From NCBI GenBank assembly GCA_023374025.1, contig SIJG01000050.1, positions 273,326-337,325 of the forward strand: 64,000 nt of DNA. Direction: 5' to 3'. The stretch is from Heterodera schachtii (taxonomy: Eukaryota; Nematoda; Chromadorea; Rhabditida; Heteroderidae). Under the pieces are notes generated by a model, which had not been told where the DNA came from, searched no databases, and was given only the letters and a program-made list of their open reading frames with translations. Shown piece after piece: positions 35,930 to 48,501 of the stretch; the first letter of the stretch is position 1, and each line of letters starts with the position of its first letter. A program made the translations under genes and the position numbers.

Positions 35930-37560
35930 TGAAAAACCCCCTAAAAAGTTTAAGCGTATGAATTTTATTCCATTTTTACTTGCCAATGAAATTGCGTACG
36001 TTGAGAGTCGCCTCCGTATCCTTAATCGGATGTTGCGGGGTCGTGCCTTGTCTCCCGAGGGACGTCGGGGCGCCCTCGCCGCACGTCGTCGGATGCTTGT
36101 ACGGTGGCTTGAACTTCGCCAGCAAATCGTCCCTTACGAAAATGAGCAAATTGAATGGGAGCGACAGAGACAGAGGGACGATCAAAACGACGATAGTGAC
36201 GATAGTGACGAGGTTTTTTCATGTTTTCCCTTTATTTTGTGGGTCTTTTGGTTACATGACCACAAAATTTGAAAATTTAAGTACGTAACTTTCTTAGAAG
36301 CATCCAATTTATCAATTTATTTTATGGTCATGTAATTGAAAATGTTTTTTGCAGTATGAACCGAAACGCAGCAAATCTTCTCCAAGCATTGAGAGAACAA
36401 GTGGCGGACGGTCAGTGTGAAAGTGTTATTGGGGACACGGCGGAGAAGATGGAAAGTGCGCGGGACCACGTGGACAGGGAATTCATTCTGAAGAGATGGG
36501 AGGCGAGTGACGGACAGACCGCCGAACATTTTTGGGCAATTTTAAGGCATGGAACACGGGCCAACACGACAACATTGAGGAAGAAGCGGGAACCGAACAG
36601 ACAGCGGCGGAGGCAATCAAAATACTCAAAAAAATGGAGCAGGAATGGCAACAACCGCGCACAATTTCCAACAGCCGAGCGAGAAGTCTGGACGAAATCT
36701 CATTCACTTCGGTAAAATGGGAATTAATTGTTTTAAAAAAACATTGAATACCAAAAAGAAACTTTCAGTTCGTCGAGTCGATTTCAAAGCTTAACATTTC
36801 GAAAACATCCGAAGAAGCGGCGAAGAATGGCGACCAGGGGGAGGAAAAGGTGGAAATAAAATAAAAGGACAGAATGGCATTTGGGCTTATTAACGGAATG
36901 GCATTTTGGGTTATTATTTTATTAATAATTGTCAGAAGCAATGAATGGCGACAGCGGCGAAAATGGCAAATACACCGACGAAGCCGAAAACGAAGGCAAT
37001 CTGAACAGATCGGCAATTTGGCAGAAGGAGAGGCGCAGGAACAAAAGGTGAGGAGATGGGGAAGAGAACAAACAATCGAAAATAATTGGGAGGAGCCATT
37101 ATTTAATTAACTTTCAATTAACACTTTTAAAAGAAATTTTCATTTTAAGCGATGGCATTGCCAACAATTTGATGGGAAGCGAACCGACGCAGCAGCAAAC
37201 AGCGGAGGGCATTCAGCAAAGTTTGCTGAACAGTGTAAAGGACGCATGTGAGAAAATGGTAGTTGAACCCACTCCTTTTGATTTCTCTGCCTTTACAACA
37301 ATTAATGGTTAAAATTAATTACAGAACGGCTTAATGCAGTCGAAGGCGAATGACTTGCAGATTTATAATGCGGCCAATCGGAGGTAGGTCCCCCCCCCCC
37401 CCCCCCCCCCTCCCCCGCTTTTCCAATTCCCTTTTCTTTTAGCGTTCCGTCCTCTTCACTCCGTGTCGTCACGTTCTCTGTTGCCAAAAATATGCCGAGA
37501 TTCTTTCCAAGAATGCCCAATTTGCAAAAGACCTTCTAAGAAATTGCTCATTTACCTTGG
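35930..37560 (+). pseudogene. Decayed multi-exon gene with RING-like remnant
   Basis: Exon-like pieces lie at 35930-36212 (arginine-rich helical, ending DDQNDDSDDSDE), 36355-36711, 36769-36849, about 36936-37050, 37148-37258, 37322-37386 and 37441-37555, with good splice signals but phases that do not all agree. The last piece reads RSVLFTPCRHVLCCQKYAEI, then in another frame CPICKRPSKKLLIYLG, which together look like the second half of a C-terminal RING finger. The positions where a RING has cysteine in the first pair appear as LQIY in the preceding exon, and another reads CQKY instead of CQKC. I infer a former RING-type E3 ligase or an assembly-damaged copy. I do not recognise the N-terminal part. 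Confidence 0.42.
37387..37413. repeat. C homopolymer run
   Basis: About 22 C with one T near its right edge, in the last intron of the RING-like gene. It is a likely sequencing or assembly weak point. Confidence 0.8.
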
Positions 37561-37849
37561 ATAATTTGGCTGTAAAAGGCCAATACATAATTTTTGCCTT
37601 TTGTTTCAATGTTTCCTTTGTTTATTTATTTATGGCTTTATGCATTTTGTTCTTTTAATTTCTGCCGTTTTATTTAAATGATGAAAGTGGTAAATGTTTG
37701 CGTTCACTACAGTTTATTCTGAAATACTTATGTACATTATTTGCTTTTTCAAAAATTGCTAAAATCCGCCGTTCCAATTAGAAGGGTTCTTCGTTTTCTG
37801 GGTCCTTTTGCCAATGCTGTTCCTTTTTTTCTCGACCATTCAATGCTTT

Positions 37850-40800
37850 GATGCCCCCTTCAACTCTCACCGGTTCACTCCATCCCAGCAACCGTGGCGC
37901 TTTTGCCTGGTGAACAAATGCCAACCAACGCCAATCAGTCAACAATTTTACCAAACAAATTTTTGCAGGAGTGAGAATGGCATCATCGCATTTGGGTGTC
38001 ATTCCGTTTTGGCATTTTTTGATGTGCGAAGATTGGAAGTGTTCCAAACCGTGGACCTTCACAGCACAGCAATCAATTTGGCATGTTTTAACGGGTGTTT
38101 GTGTCTAATGAAGTCTTCAAAAACCCTTAATTTTGGGTTTTTTTTTTTACATTTTTGGGCGAATTTCCCTCCGCCTCCCTCAAATAAAATTTTCGAAAAA
38201 AATATATTAAATCTCCAAATTTTAGATCTGTTGGAAGCCCAGTTCCAATGAGTTGCTTTTGCGCTGTGCCTCTTCAGACATTGGCGGAAACATTGTCGTC
38301 TGCGATGTGCTCGAGGGCCGCCAGTGCGCAATGTTTCGCAACTCAAACACGCCGGTCTCAGGTTTTTACGGGACTGATGTCAGGGTTTTTACTAGGCATA
38401 GTGATAACCGGGATGTTTGAGAGAAAGGGGTTAATACAATGGCAAAACCCGGAAATTTCAAATCAGCCAGGACAGGCCGGGTTGGCATTTACAAAAACTG
38501 CCGGTTTCCGAGCCCGACCTCTCCAAAATTGGTCAAACAGAATTTTTCTAAATTGCCGGACCGGTATAAAACGCAAATATTAAAAATATGTCAACAAAGG
38601 AACGCTAATGAGAGAAGACCCATCGAACTCATTTGGTATGCTTGGAAGGAAAGATGGCAATTAAAACAAAAAAAAAAATTTTTTGAAAATTTTTTTCAGA
38701 TTTGCAATGGCTGTGTTGGCCCGATGTGAGTAGAGATTTTCTCGCCTCTCTCCATTCCAACAATGTGCTCATTGTGTGGGATGTGGGCAAAAAGGAGCGC
38801 CTTTGGGAGCACCGTTTTGGCACGTCCGTCTTCAAATTGAGCATCGACCCGTTCGACCATTCCAGGATTGCCCGTAAGACAATTTCTGGGTTTTACATTT
38901 AGAATTAGAAAAATTTCATTTTGTGCATAAGAGATATGTGCTGACCACCTGAAAAATATCAGAAAACGGCATTCCGACGACTGGAAGATTTTTGGCAATC
39001 GAAATTCTGACGGCTAAAAAATCTCGATACGGAATTCTGAGCCCTACATATCTCGAAATCTGCATTTTCAAGACATTCCTGTTGCTGCATGTAGTTTCTT
39101 AAATAAAACCTTAGATGGATTTTCCAAAAATTTAAATTATCATGACTTTTTTAAGTGTCCTCCCAATGCGCCTCCGTTTTGCTCGTCCATGGCTTTTCAC
39201 CATTTTCTGCACTTTCTTCTGCAGCCGAACCATCACCATCTTCATCATCATCAGCATTGTCCAACACCAACAATCAAAGGTTGTAAAAAGGGGGAAATTT
39301 CATAAAAAAATGATTTCTTAATAAATTTTCCCAACGGTGCATCTTTTGATGGGCACTTTTTTATTGTGTTTTAATAATATATCACCAGGCTGACCACCAC
39401 TCTCCAACTGGAGCCAAAGACGCTGAATGCAATTTGTGGTCACCAATAACAGCAGTTGCAACACAGGTTAGGCCTCCTTTGGCGCACTCATTGAACGTCC
39501 GGTGAATATGCGGCTTCAAACCAAAAAGTGGGGGAGCAGTTTCGGTGTCATGGCAACTCGTACAAAGGCAACTCGTACGGTTTTAAATTGGTGTGGCCAT
39601 AATTTTCTTTTTAGTCGGCCAATTTCTTAAAACTTGGTATCATTCTTAAGTCATCTCTCAAAGAAGTTACATTTTAAAGAACATTAAAAATTCACAAAAG
39701 CAGACTTTTTCGCAATTTATAAATTATAACTTTTTTGTGAGATGCTTAATCTCTTAGCTTCTGCTTAATCATCGCTTCTAAACATGAAAAGCATTCGAAT
39801 GATACCAAGTTTTAAGAAATTGGTTGACTTAAAAAAAAGTTATGGCCACACCCATTAAAAATTGTACGAGTTGCCATTGACCCAGCAGTTTCCCCCCCCA
39901 CCCCGTTTCTTTTTTAAAATTTTTGAAAAAAAAAATTATACTTTTTTTTTTATTTTATAAAAAATTTCTAACAATTAGATTTTTTAAAAAAAATTTAATT
40001 TAATTTTTTTTTGGGGGGGGGGGGACAACGTAGTGCATCCACCAAAAAACACACAAAATTTCCCTCAACCTGTGGCAACCCACTCATGCGGTAGCAACAC
40101 AACAAACCCCATTAAAACCGTTGCATTTACAGCAAAACGTAGACACACATTGTGCAAATGGTGCACAGTCCGGCAGCTGAACATCACCTCATTGTGCTGT
40201 TCCCCAACGAAATTTGCCTGGTCCAAACGCAACATTGCCAACTTGTTTACAGCGCTGTGATTGACGCCGGTTCACCGCTCTTCCAGGTGCTTAATTGTAT
40301 GATGGTTCACCTTCAAAAATGGGACAGAAATTTTCTCGTTAAAAATTTATAAAAAAAAGTTGTTTTTCTGGAAAATTCATGGGTACCCCTAATTTTGTTT
40401 AAATTTTCAAAAAAAAAATGTCAAAATTTCTGAAAAACGTTATTTTTGAAATTTGTGTTTTGGTCATAACTTTAAACAAATGATATCACTCATTAAATTC
40501 GGATACCCAAAAAACCGTGCTGTCGCCCAATTGTCCCTTTTCCAACATTTTGCTTCGCTGATTTAAGAGTCACTTTATTTCAAAATTAAAAAAAATCCAT
40601 TACCCTATTTAAATTTCTTTTTCAATTGCAGGTGTTGCCCTGTGCTCGTCGTGACGCCCTGTTCCTGGTCCATCAGAATACGCTGTGCTCCTTTCGCACT
40701 GCCCATTTCCGCTTGGCTGACGAACGGATGAGCGCCTCGTTGGCCTTTGTCCGCCGTTGCGTTGCCGAATCGACGCAACGCCAATCGGCACGGGTCCGTC

Positions 40801-43616
40801 TGATGGGCGCCGCGCTGTGTCCGGTCACACAGTCAACCGTGGCACTGCTGTTGAACACCGGCCGAATTGTTGTGCTGAAGTTGGTGAGCCGTGACAAAAA
40901 TTGCCAAAAAAAAAATTCGGGGAGCGGCGAGAAACAAATGCACCTTTAGTACTTACAATTAAGTGTCCCCTCTATAAAAAGCAATACCAAAAATTTCTTT
41001 CCATTAAAAAAAAACCAAATTTAACTTCTCCCGTTAGGAGACAGTTTCGCATTGTTTGGAGCCCTATCGGATCAGGACAATTGATGACATTCTCCAACAA
41101 ACTGACGACGATGACACTGATGATGAGGCACTTGACAGTGAAATGGACAGGCATCAGCAACTGAGGTACCCAGGATTTTGTGGCACGGGCGACGAATACC
41201 CTTAGAAAAATTTGATCGGCATATATTTTTTTTTTGTTTTTTAAAATTTTTTCCTGGAACTTTCTTTGGTTTTTAAATTAAAAAATGATGGCATTTTTAG
41301 CCTGGTTTTCCTCAAAAAATATGAAAAATTAAATAAAAATTCCATTTTTTCCCTATCAGGCTCACTCAATACGGTGTGTACAATCCGTTGGGCACAAGTG
41401 TCACCGTGGTACGAATGCGTCCCATGGAGGACATGGTCGGCAGGGGTGGTCCACCGCCACAATGCCAACCCGTCGAACAACAACAACAAATCGATACCGA
41501 CCATGACAGTGGCATTTGTACAATATCAGCACCACCAGTGATGGCGACAACAATTTTTGACGGCACTTTGGCACCACATTTGGCCGCGGTTGGCACCAGC
41601 ACTGGCTGTATCCATTTGGTGTTTTCTGGAAGAATTGAGCGCGACCGGCAGGTAGTTTTTGAAAAAAAACGCTAGAAAAATTTTTCTAAATTTTTTTGTC
41701 CCCAGTTTTTAATAATGGAAAATTCGGGCAAACAAGTTCTAATCCCAAAAAGGTGCACTCATGTTCGGTCAAATGCCTTGAATGGTGTGGTCCAAACGCA
41801 TTCATTTCGGCCGCCTATTTGTCCTCGTTGAGTGCCTCGTCCTCCACCGTTCGCAATGACATTTTCATCACCGACATTCGGACGGGCACCAAACGACGAG
41901 TACGGCCTGAACAGGAGGAGGGCCCTGTTGAACTGCTCCGTGTCAGCCATTACGGGTCCGTTTTTAGGGGGTGGACAAATGAAACTTTGGAAAACTGAGG
42001 GCTATAATTTTTATTTTAAAATCAGAGACCGGGATTTTGAAAAAGACGGGACTGGGATTTGGCATTGGGTCAGGATTTTAGGGATTTTAAGTCCCATTTT
42101 TCCATGATTCACGGCCCCGATGTTTTCCTCCCATCCAGTCTCTATTAGAAATATTATTTTTTAAACCTATTTATTCCCGTTTATGATTTATTATATAATC
42201 ATAACACTGCACTGTTTTCAGCTGTGTGAATTACAAAAAATGCTAATTTTGCTAAAATTCTAAAAAATAATAATTTTAGGCCCAGCATCCAACCTCTGTT
42301 GTGGTGTGGGACACTGAACGGTTGCAGTCGCTGTTTTCACTGCAAAAACCGGGCCACAGCATCATCGACATTGACATGTGCGGACTGAATCCGGGTACTC
42401 AATTATACTACAGTTTTTTCTATTTGGTTTTTTAATCGGTTTTCTCTGACTGTCTGTCAACTCTCTCCCTCTTCTCCCCTTTCTCTCTCACTCTCAAATT
42501 TTAACTAAAAACCAAGTTTAGTGTACATTGCGTCTGATGGGATGTTTCGTTTTGCATTTTCGGACACGGATGAGAAAAGTCGCACCAACAACACAAACCT
42601 AAACACATTGCCGCCACTCATCGAATCCGGTCCCGATTTTGTGCCAACAATTTATTAAGTTTTTTTGTCAGACATTCCCCTGTTGTTGCGCCCGTCGTAC
42701 TGTCAAGCATTGCTGTCATTGTTGTCAACTGACACACAACCGGCGGTGGCGGAACAGAACAACAACAACAACGACGACACAACCACCAAGTCCAACCAAG
42801 AAAATGCTGTCCCATTTGGTGGTGACCATGATGGCCACCAATTGCACACATTTGACGACCCGGACATTGGCCATTTGATCAACCGTTTGTCCGCCAAGTG
42901 CTGCCGAACACCGTTGGACCGTGCCATTGTCCTGCACCAATTTGTCGGCCAACAAAGTTTGGCTGACCTTGGCCGGGTTGTCCAATGTGCGGCGACGACG
43001 ACAATTTCTACCGTTGGAGATGGAGATGACACAGCAAATCGACCACCACCGCCACAATTGCGTCAGCCAATGTTGCCACCGAATTTGATGCTTTTTTGGC
43101 CCAAAAAAGCGTACCAAGTTTGTTCATTTCTGTAAAGCATCATTTTAATGCCTATTTTGTGCACTTTTTACAGAAACGCGTTGAACGCTTCACGCGCTTA
43201 TTGCTGTCCACATTTCGCACAGAACGCCAATTGGAAATGGCAATTGAAAAATGTGTGATTATGCGAAAGGTCACATTTTCAATGGCAATTTTATGTTTCT
43301 TAAACTGGAATTTCAAAAAAACAAAAAATTTTCTTCCGGTACTCACTTTTCCGTCATTTAATTGGGTCGCTTTTTCCATCATTTTATCCCTAAAATGAAA
43401 TTTAACAATGCTTGTTCAGAATGATTTGGCTCTTTACTACCTGCTCAACAATGACCATTGGCGTTCGGCGGTGACGCCGCAACCGCCGCCCGTGGCGGTG
43501 ACGCGCGGTTGAACGCGTTCCGCGCCTGCACTCTGTCCGTGTCGTTTGCCACGGAAGAGTCGCGCTGCCTCGTCAAGCTGACTGCAACCAATCTGATCGC
43601 CTCCAATTTTGTTTCT
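37850..43616 (+). CDS. WDR11 homologue, C-terminus not found
   Basis: WDR11 is a large WD40 protein of trans-Golgi trafficking and cilia in animals. In-phase exons include 38226-38361, 38700-38873, 39156-39279, 39389-39428 (ending at a GC donor), 40143-40286, 40632-40883, 41038-41165, 41360-41651, 41753-~41955, 42280-42394, 42522-42629, 42672-43117, 43174-43269 and from 43420. Diagnostic blocks are GIIAFGCHSVLAFFD, LQWLCWPDVSRDFL, LWEHRFGTSVFKLSIDPFD, LIVLFPNEICLVQ, SPLFQVLPCARRDALFLVHQ, LAAVGTSTGCIHLV and VHSCSVKCLEW. The first exon and the 41955/42280 junction are unresolved. At 43420 YYLLNNDHWRSAV runs into a stop, while LNAFRACTLSVSFATEESRC continues one frame over, so there is a frameshift near 43470-43505. 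The final ~120 residues usual for the family are not visible before OSGEP begins. Confidence 0.75.
39552..39875. repeat. Long palindrome P3 in a WDR11 intron
   Basis: The left arm is GGCAACTCGTAC...GTGGCCATAATTTT...TTTCTTAAAACTTGGTATCATTC. The right arm is GAATGATACCAAGTTTTAAG...AGTTATGGCCACACCC...GTACGAGTTGCC. It is related to P5 (60.6-61.0 kb) by its arm sequence. It lies between the exons ending near 39428 and starting near 40143. Confidence 0.75.
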
Positions 43617-44047
43617 GGTCCGTTTATACCCTTACCACAATGATAACCAAATTCTAAGAAAATCTTCGAAAAAAACAAAAAACAAAATTTCTTTTAAAAA
43701 GAACCAAATTTAAGGAAAAATGGGTATATTTCACAGATCAAGGCAAAACTTTTTTGAAAAATTTCAAAGGCCGCGAATTTGGGCATTGTCCTGCGGAAAA
43801 CTAACCCCAAACACCACCAAGAAGCAAAAATTAATGCCTACAAATCGGAAAATAGGGAACCCCAGGGTACGGATCCGGTTCCGTTAGAACAGGACTTTTA
43901 GTCCGTAATTCTGTCCAACAGGACCATCTTGAAAATCCATGACCGGGTTTTCTTCCCCCAAATTTACGACCCTGACACATACAATTGTTAACTTCAGGAA
44001 ATGTTTTCAAATTCGAACAAAAATAATCGCCCATTTTTCTTGTCAAG

Positions 44048-46479
44048 GATCCCGTCTTGGAGTTGGACGCGGTTGTCTACACAAAGGGACCGGGCATGGG
44101 AGCACCGGTAGAAAAGCAAAATTAAAATCAAATTTTAATTTTTTATTTTTTTAGCTGCAGGTAACCAATTGAAAATGATGCTCTTCATGTGGTTTTGGGG
44201 GGTGCACTTGGCAATTATATGTAATTACGAGCTGCAAATCCATCCCCTCACCCGAAAATGTATAAGAAAATTTACAAAAAAAAAACAATCAAAAAAATTT
44301 TTCTAGCGAATCTTCAAAACTTTTATGACGAATTACTGTTTTTCCAAAAAATGGCTTGAAATTTTTTCTTGGAATTTTCTTTTCAAAAAATTTCTAAGTT
44401 TGGGAATTTTAAAATTAGGGCGGGGGAAACGATGGGGCTGGGAGGGGGAAATGAAATGCACCCAAAAATATGTACCATGGCACTTTTTTAATTTGTTTTC
44501 CGCTTTCTTTGCGATGGCATATCCCTCTGTGCCAACATTTTTATTGTCAGGTGGGCGCTGTGGTGGCACGAACGCTTGGCCAACTGTGGGCAAAGCCAAT
44601 TCTGCCGGTCAACCATTGCATTGGGCACATTGAAATGGGCCGACTGATCACCGGTGCCGAGAATCCGGTGATTTTGTACGTCAGCGGCGGCAACACTCAG
44701 GTGGGGGAACATCAATTGGTTCTCCCCCTACCCCCGAAAATTTTTATATTTTTTTGAAATTTTCTTTAAAAAATTCGGGTGAGGAGAAAGAAGTACTTCC
44801 CTCACAATCAATGAAGGATGGACATTTGGATCATCGAGATTTCTTTTTTTAGTTATAATTAGGTTTTTTATAAAATATCAAAAATTACTCAAAAAAATAT
44901 TTGAAAACCCACTCTGTCGGGTATACAAAAACATTTTTTAATGTATAAACGATTTTTTAATAGGCTATGAAATTTTCCCTGTGCTATATGCAATTTTGGC
45001 CCAGGTGATCTCCTACTTGAATCAGTGCTATTGCATTTTTGGCGAAACGTTGGACATTGCCGTCGGCAACTGTTTGGGTAATTTTTTTGCAACAACTTTT
45101 GTTTTTTCCATCACTCCTCAATTTAGCATTTTCGGTCCTAATTTAAAAAAAAATAATTTATTTACCCAAAACTTTAATTTTTTGAAAGATCGCTTTGCGC
45201 GTGTGCTTTGCCTGTCCAACGAGCCAAGCCCGGGCCACAACATTGAACAGTTGGCCAAGCAGGGCACCAAATTCTACCCGTTGCCGTACGCCGTCAAGGG
45301 CATGGACCTGTCACTGTCCGGCATTCTGTCACACATTGAAAAGGCGGCGCCCGCACTCATCCGCTCCGGCGCGTACACAGCCGCCGACCTGTGCTACTCA
45401 CTTCAGGTGTGTACTGCTCGCGGAACACCAAAACAAGAAATAAGGAATTTTCTAATTCCAAAAAAATGAACTATTTTTTAAATTTCGCTGCGTGTAACAA
45501 AAATAAAATGGCCGTGAATTGGTCTCCACAAGCCTAGACAAAGCTTTGCACCGTCCATGAAAATTGAGTTTGCCGGAAATTTGATTAATTTTTTTTTTTG
45601 AAAAAACTTCCTAACCCCCCCCCCCCCCCATCTGTAGTGTATACCGTATCCCCACACCCACACAGGAGACAGTGTTTGCCATGCTCGTTGAAATCACTGA
45701 ACGCGCGATGGCACACAGCGGTGCCGCCGAAGTGCTCATCGTCGGCGGGGTCGGCTGCAACGAGCGACTGCAACAAATGATGGACACAATGGCACAGGAA
45801 CGGGGCGCCAAACTGTTCGCCACCGACGAACGCTTTTGCATTGACAACGGCGCAATGATTGCGCAGGTGTTTTTCAGCAGGGGTGGCATATAGCAAAGCA
45901 CGGCTTCTAATTTGATCTTTTGTTTTTTTGTGCCTCGGGGGATCGTTCCCCTCAAAATTTTTTAATAGAAAGCAATTTCCTTTTTTAAAATCGTGAGAGA
46001 ATTTTGAAATTCACTAACAAATAAATTAGGAAGGAGATTTATGATTTATGACAAATTTTCTCATTTTTCTTCACAAATTTTAAAATTTTCTCTGACCAAG
46101 ACTGCCTTGTCTGTCATCGGCACTGCCGCTTTTTTAAGCTGAAACCCTTTAAAATTTGCATTTAACAAATTAAATCTAAGCCATGCCCTGGGGGGGGGGG
46201 AGGGGGATGATGGGAGAATAATGGCGGGAGAGGCATCATCCCCGGATAGATCTTTGAAGGGCTTTCTTTTTTAAATGCTTCGTCATCCAATTCCAATGAT
46301 TTTGTTTTAGGCCGGATGGGAAATGTATCGTGCCGGACTCAGAGCATCGCTTAACCAGGCAATTAATTCATTCACTCACTAATTGCCATTTTTATCATTT
46401 TTTATGAAAATTATTTTTCAAGTGCACTTATACACAACGTTACCGCACTGATCAGGTGAATGTGTGTTGGAGGAAATGA
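44048..46479 (+). CDS. OSGEP/Kae1, tRNA t6A threonylcarbamoyltransferase
   Basis: Kae1 is the catalytic subunit of KEOPS, which transfers threonylcarbamoyl to A37 of ANN-decoding tRNAs. Exons 44048-44107, 44155-44160, 44551-44700, 45005-45077, 45189-45406, 45666-45866, 46311-46358 and 46423-46479 all join in phase (270 residues). Blocks: [103 protein letters not shown] and the tail [14 protein letters not shown]. Exon 2 is a 6-base microexon (Leu-Gln), and the last intron uses a GC donor (CAG|GCAATT). The N-terminal ~65 residues with the metal-binding HxxxH are not found upstream. A weak remnant (NPKHHQEA, about 43808-43832) cannot be joined. It follows WDR11 in the same orientation. Confidence 0.85.
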
Positions 46480-47511
46480 TATTTTATTACATGCTTTTTT
46501 TGTTGTTTGATTTCTTTCGTTATTTTTACCAAATTTTCCGTTACAGATTTTGTCTTTTTTGTTGTTGGTAATTTTTCTCATTTGAATTAAACAATTATAT
46601 AAAATTCGATGGATCAACCCAATTGTTTTCCATGGGTTGAAGTTGAAATTTGCGGCATCTATGCCCATTAAATCAGTTTAACATAATTAATGTTTTTTTA
46701 ATTTTTAAATGGAGGCGCATAAAAAGTTTTAAAAATAACAAAAAATATTACCTCTCTCGACGCATTAGAAAATTAAATGTGAGATTTGAAATAAATTTAT
46801 ACAATTTTCTTTCTTTTTTTTGTATGGCATTGGCATTTTTTTCTGATGGATTTGACTAATCCAATAGATGGAATTGCGGCGGCATTATTAGGGCATGAGG
46901 ACACAAAAACAACAAATATAAATAATCCGCAAATGTTCCATTTTCGCAACCAATTTTCAGTGTGTACGTGTGCTTTTGCCACGGCACGCCGGCCGCAGAT
47001 TAAAGCCAAAAAAGAACATTTTTAATTAAATGCGGAGATTTTTGCCGGCGGGCGATAAAAAAAATGTCTGGCATTTGTGACGAACGATGGGCGACGATGG
47101 CACACTTTTCAACTTTTAATGAACCATTGATTTTTAGGAAGGGAGACAAAATTTGTTAATTGGTTAATTAGGTCTCCCCCCCCATTTTTGGCAAAAAATT
47201 TTTCTTAAGCATGAAGAAGCATATCCCCTGGAGTTTTCGGGATCACTTATCCATCAATCCGGCAACCGTTTTCTTCGATCAATCCGGAACTCAAACAAAA
47301 AACATAAAAAATTAAAATAATTTCGTATTTGTGGTCTTTTGGAGGTTCAAATTACTTCTAAATGGAATTGATTCTATGATCCTGAAAAGCACCCAAAACA
47401 ACTTTCTTTGAAAGAGAAAAAAAATATTAGAAAAATTGGCACAAATTTTCCGGCATTTTCCAAAAATCTTAATTAGTACATTTTTAAATATTAAATTTGT
47501 GCCTGATAAAT
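46480..47511. other. Intergenic
   Basis: AT-rich flank after OSGEP. 46690-47040 contains short open frames but nothing I recognise. The flank continues with about 47180-47511 before the MITE. No gene is supported. Confidence 0.4.
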
Positions 47512-48056
47512 CAGGGCTTCGATTTGTTCTTATTTCTAAGAAATGTTCTGATTTGGAGGGTCCAAATCTTAGAAAATGAAAATGTTCTTATTTCTAAGAA
47601 ATGTTCTGATTTTGGGCTATTGTTCTTATTTTGTTCTTATTTCTAAAAATTCTTCAGAAAATTTGTAATTTTATGGCGTAATGTCACTTAGATTTTCAAA
47701 ATTTTTCATGTCGGCGCCTATCGGCACCGCCGGCTCCACAAATCCTCTTTTTCTAAAAAAATTGGCCCAAGATCGCAAATTATGGTCATTTTTTGGACAA
47801 AATTTGTTAACAAATTACATTAAATTTTCAAAAAAATTTTCCCGGCGGCGCCTATCGGCACCGCCGGCGGACCTCTCCCCTCGCACATACACCAAGTTCT
47901 TTGGAAATAGCGCGCCGCACAAAAAACGTTTTGAGAAACAACTAAGTCTTCGCTTGGCCTTATTTGCAAAATTGGCCTTTTTTGATGAAAATCTGTTAAC
48001 AAATCAGAACGAAATTACAAAAAAATTTCCGGCGGCGCCTATCGCGGAACCCGTCG

Positions 48057-48501
48057 GTTGGGCCCTCACGATTGGGCCCCCACGTTTGGGCCCTCACGTT
48101 TGGGCCCCACACGTTTGGGCCCCAGCATGTTTTTCCATGATAGCTTTTTTCTTTGCCATCCAAATCCAACATTCTTGGTATCATTCGAAAGCTCTTAACA
48201 TGCTCTATTAGCCTTGCCAAAAAACGAAAAGTTTTTTGGCTTTTAAAAAAGTTTTTAAGAAAAAAATTTCAAAAATTTTAACTTTTTTGCAATTTTCATG
48301 TATAACTTTTTTAGTAATTGTCTAATCGCGAAGCAATAGCTTAGAAAAAGCTTCTATGCATGTTAAGCTTTCGAATGATAACAAGTTTATTGGATTTGGG
48401 TGACAAAGAAAAAAGTTATAGTGGAAAAATATGCTGGGGCCCAAACGTGGGGGCCCAAACGTGAGGGCCCAAACGTGGGGGCCCAATCGTGAGGGCCCAA
48501 C
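48057..48501. repeat. Palindrome P4 with GGGCCC arrays
   Basis: The left arm has GGTTGGGCCCTCACGATTGG then three TTTGGGCCC-type units, and the right arm is their reverse complement. Inside the arms are CTTGGTATCATTCGAAAGCT and its inverse. It is nested inside the composite hAT MITE and interrupts a GC cassette. Confidence 0.85.

Noticed and set aside
37302..37520. Minus-strand glycine-rich open frame
   Set aside because: The glycine stretch is the reverse of the C-run at 37387-37413.
41696..41752. WDR11 exon starting at the good-looking CCCCAG acceptor at 41705
   Set aside because: It would be out of phase with the preceding exon; phase and homology favour starting at VHSCSVKCLEW (41753).
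47681..48211. 176-residue open frame
   Set aside because: It is composed of GC cassettes and the GGGCCC array of palindrome P4 inside a MITE.
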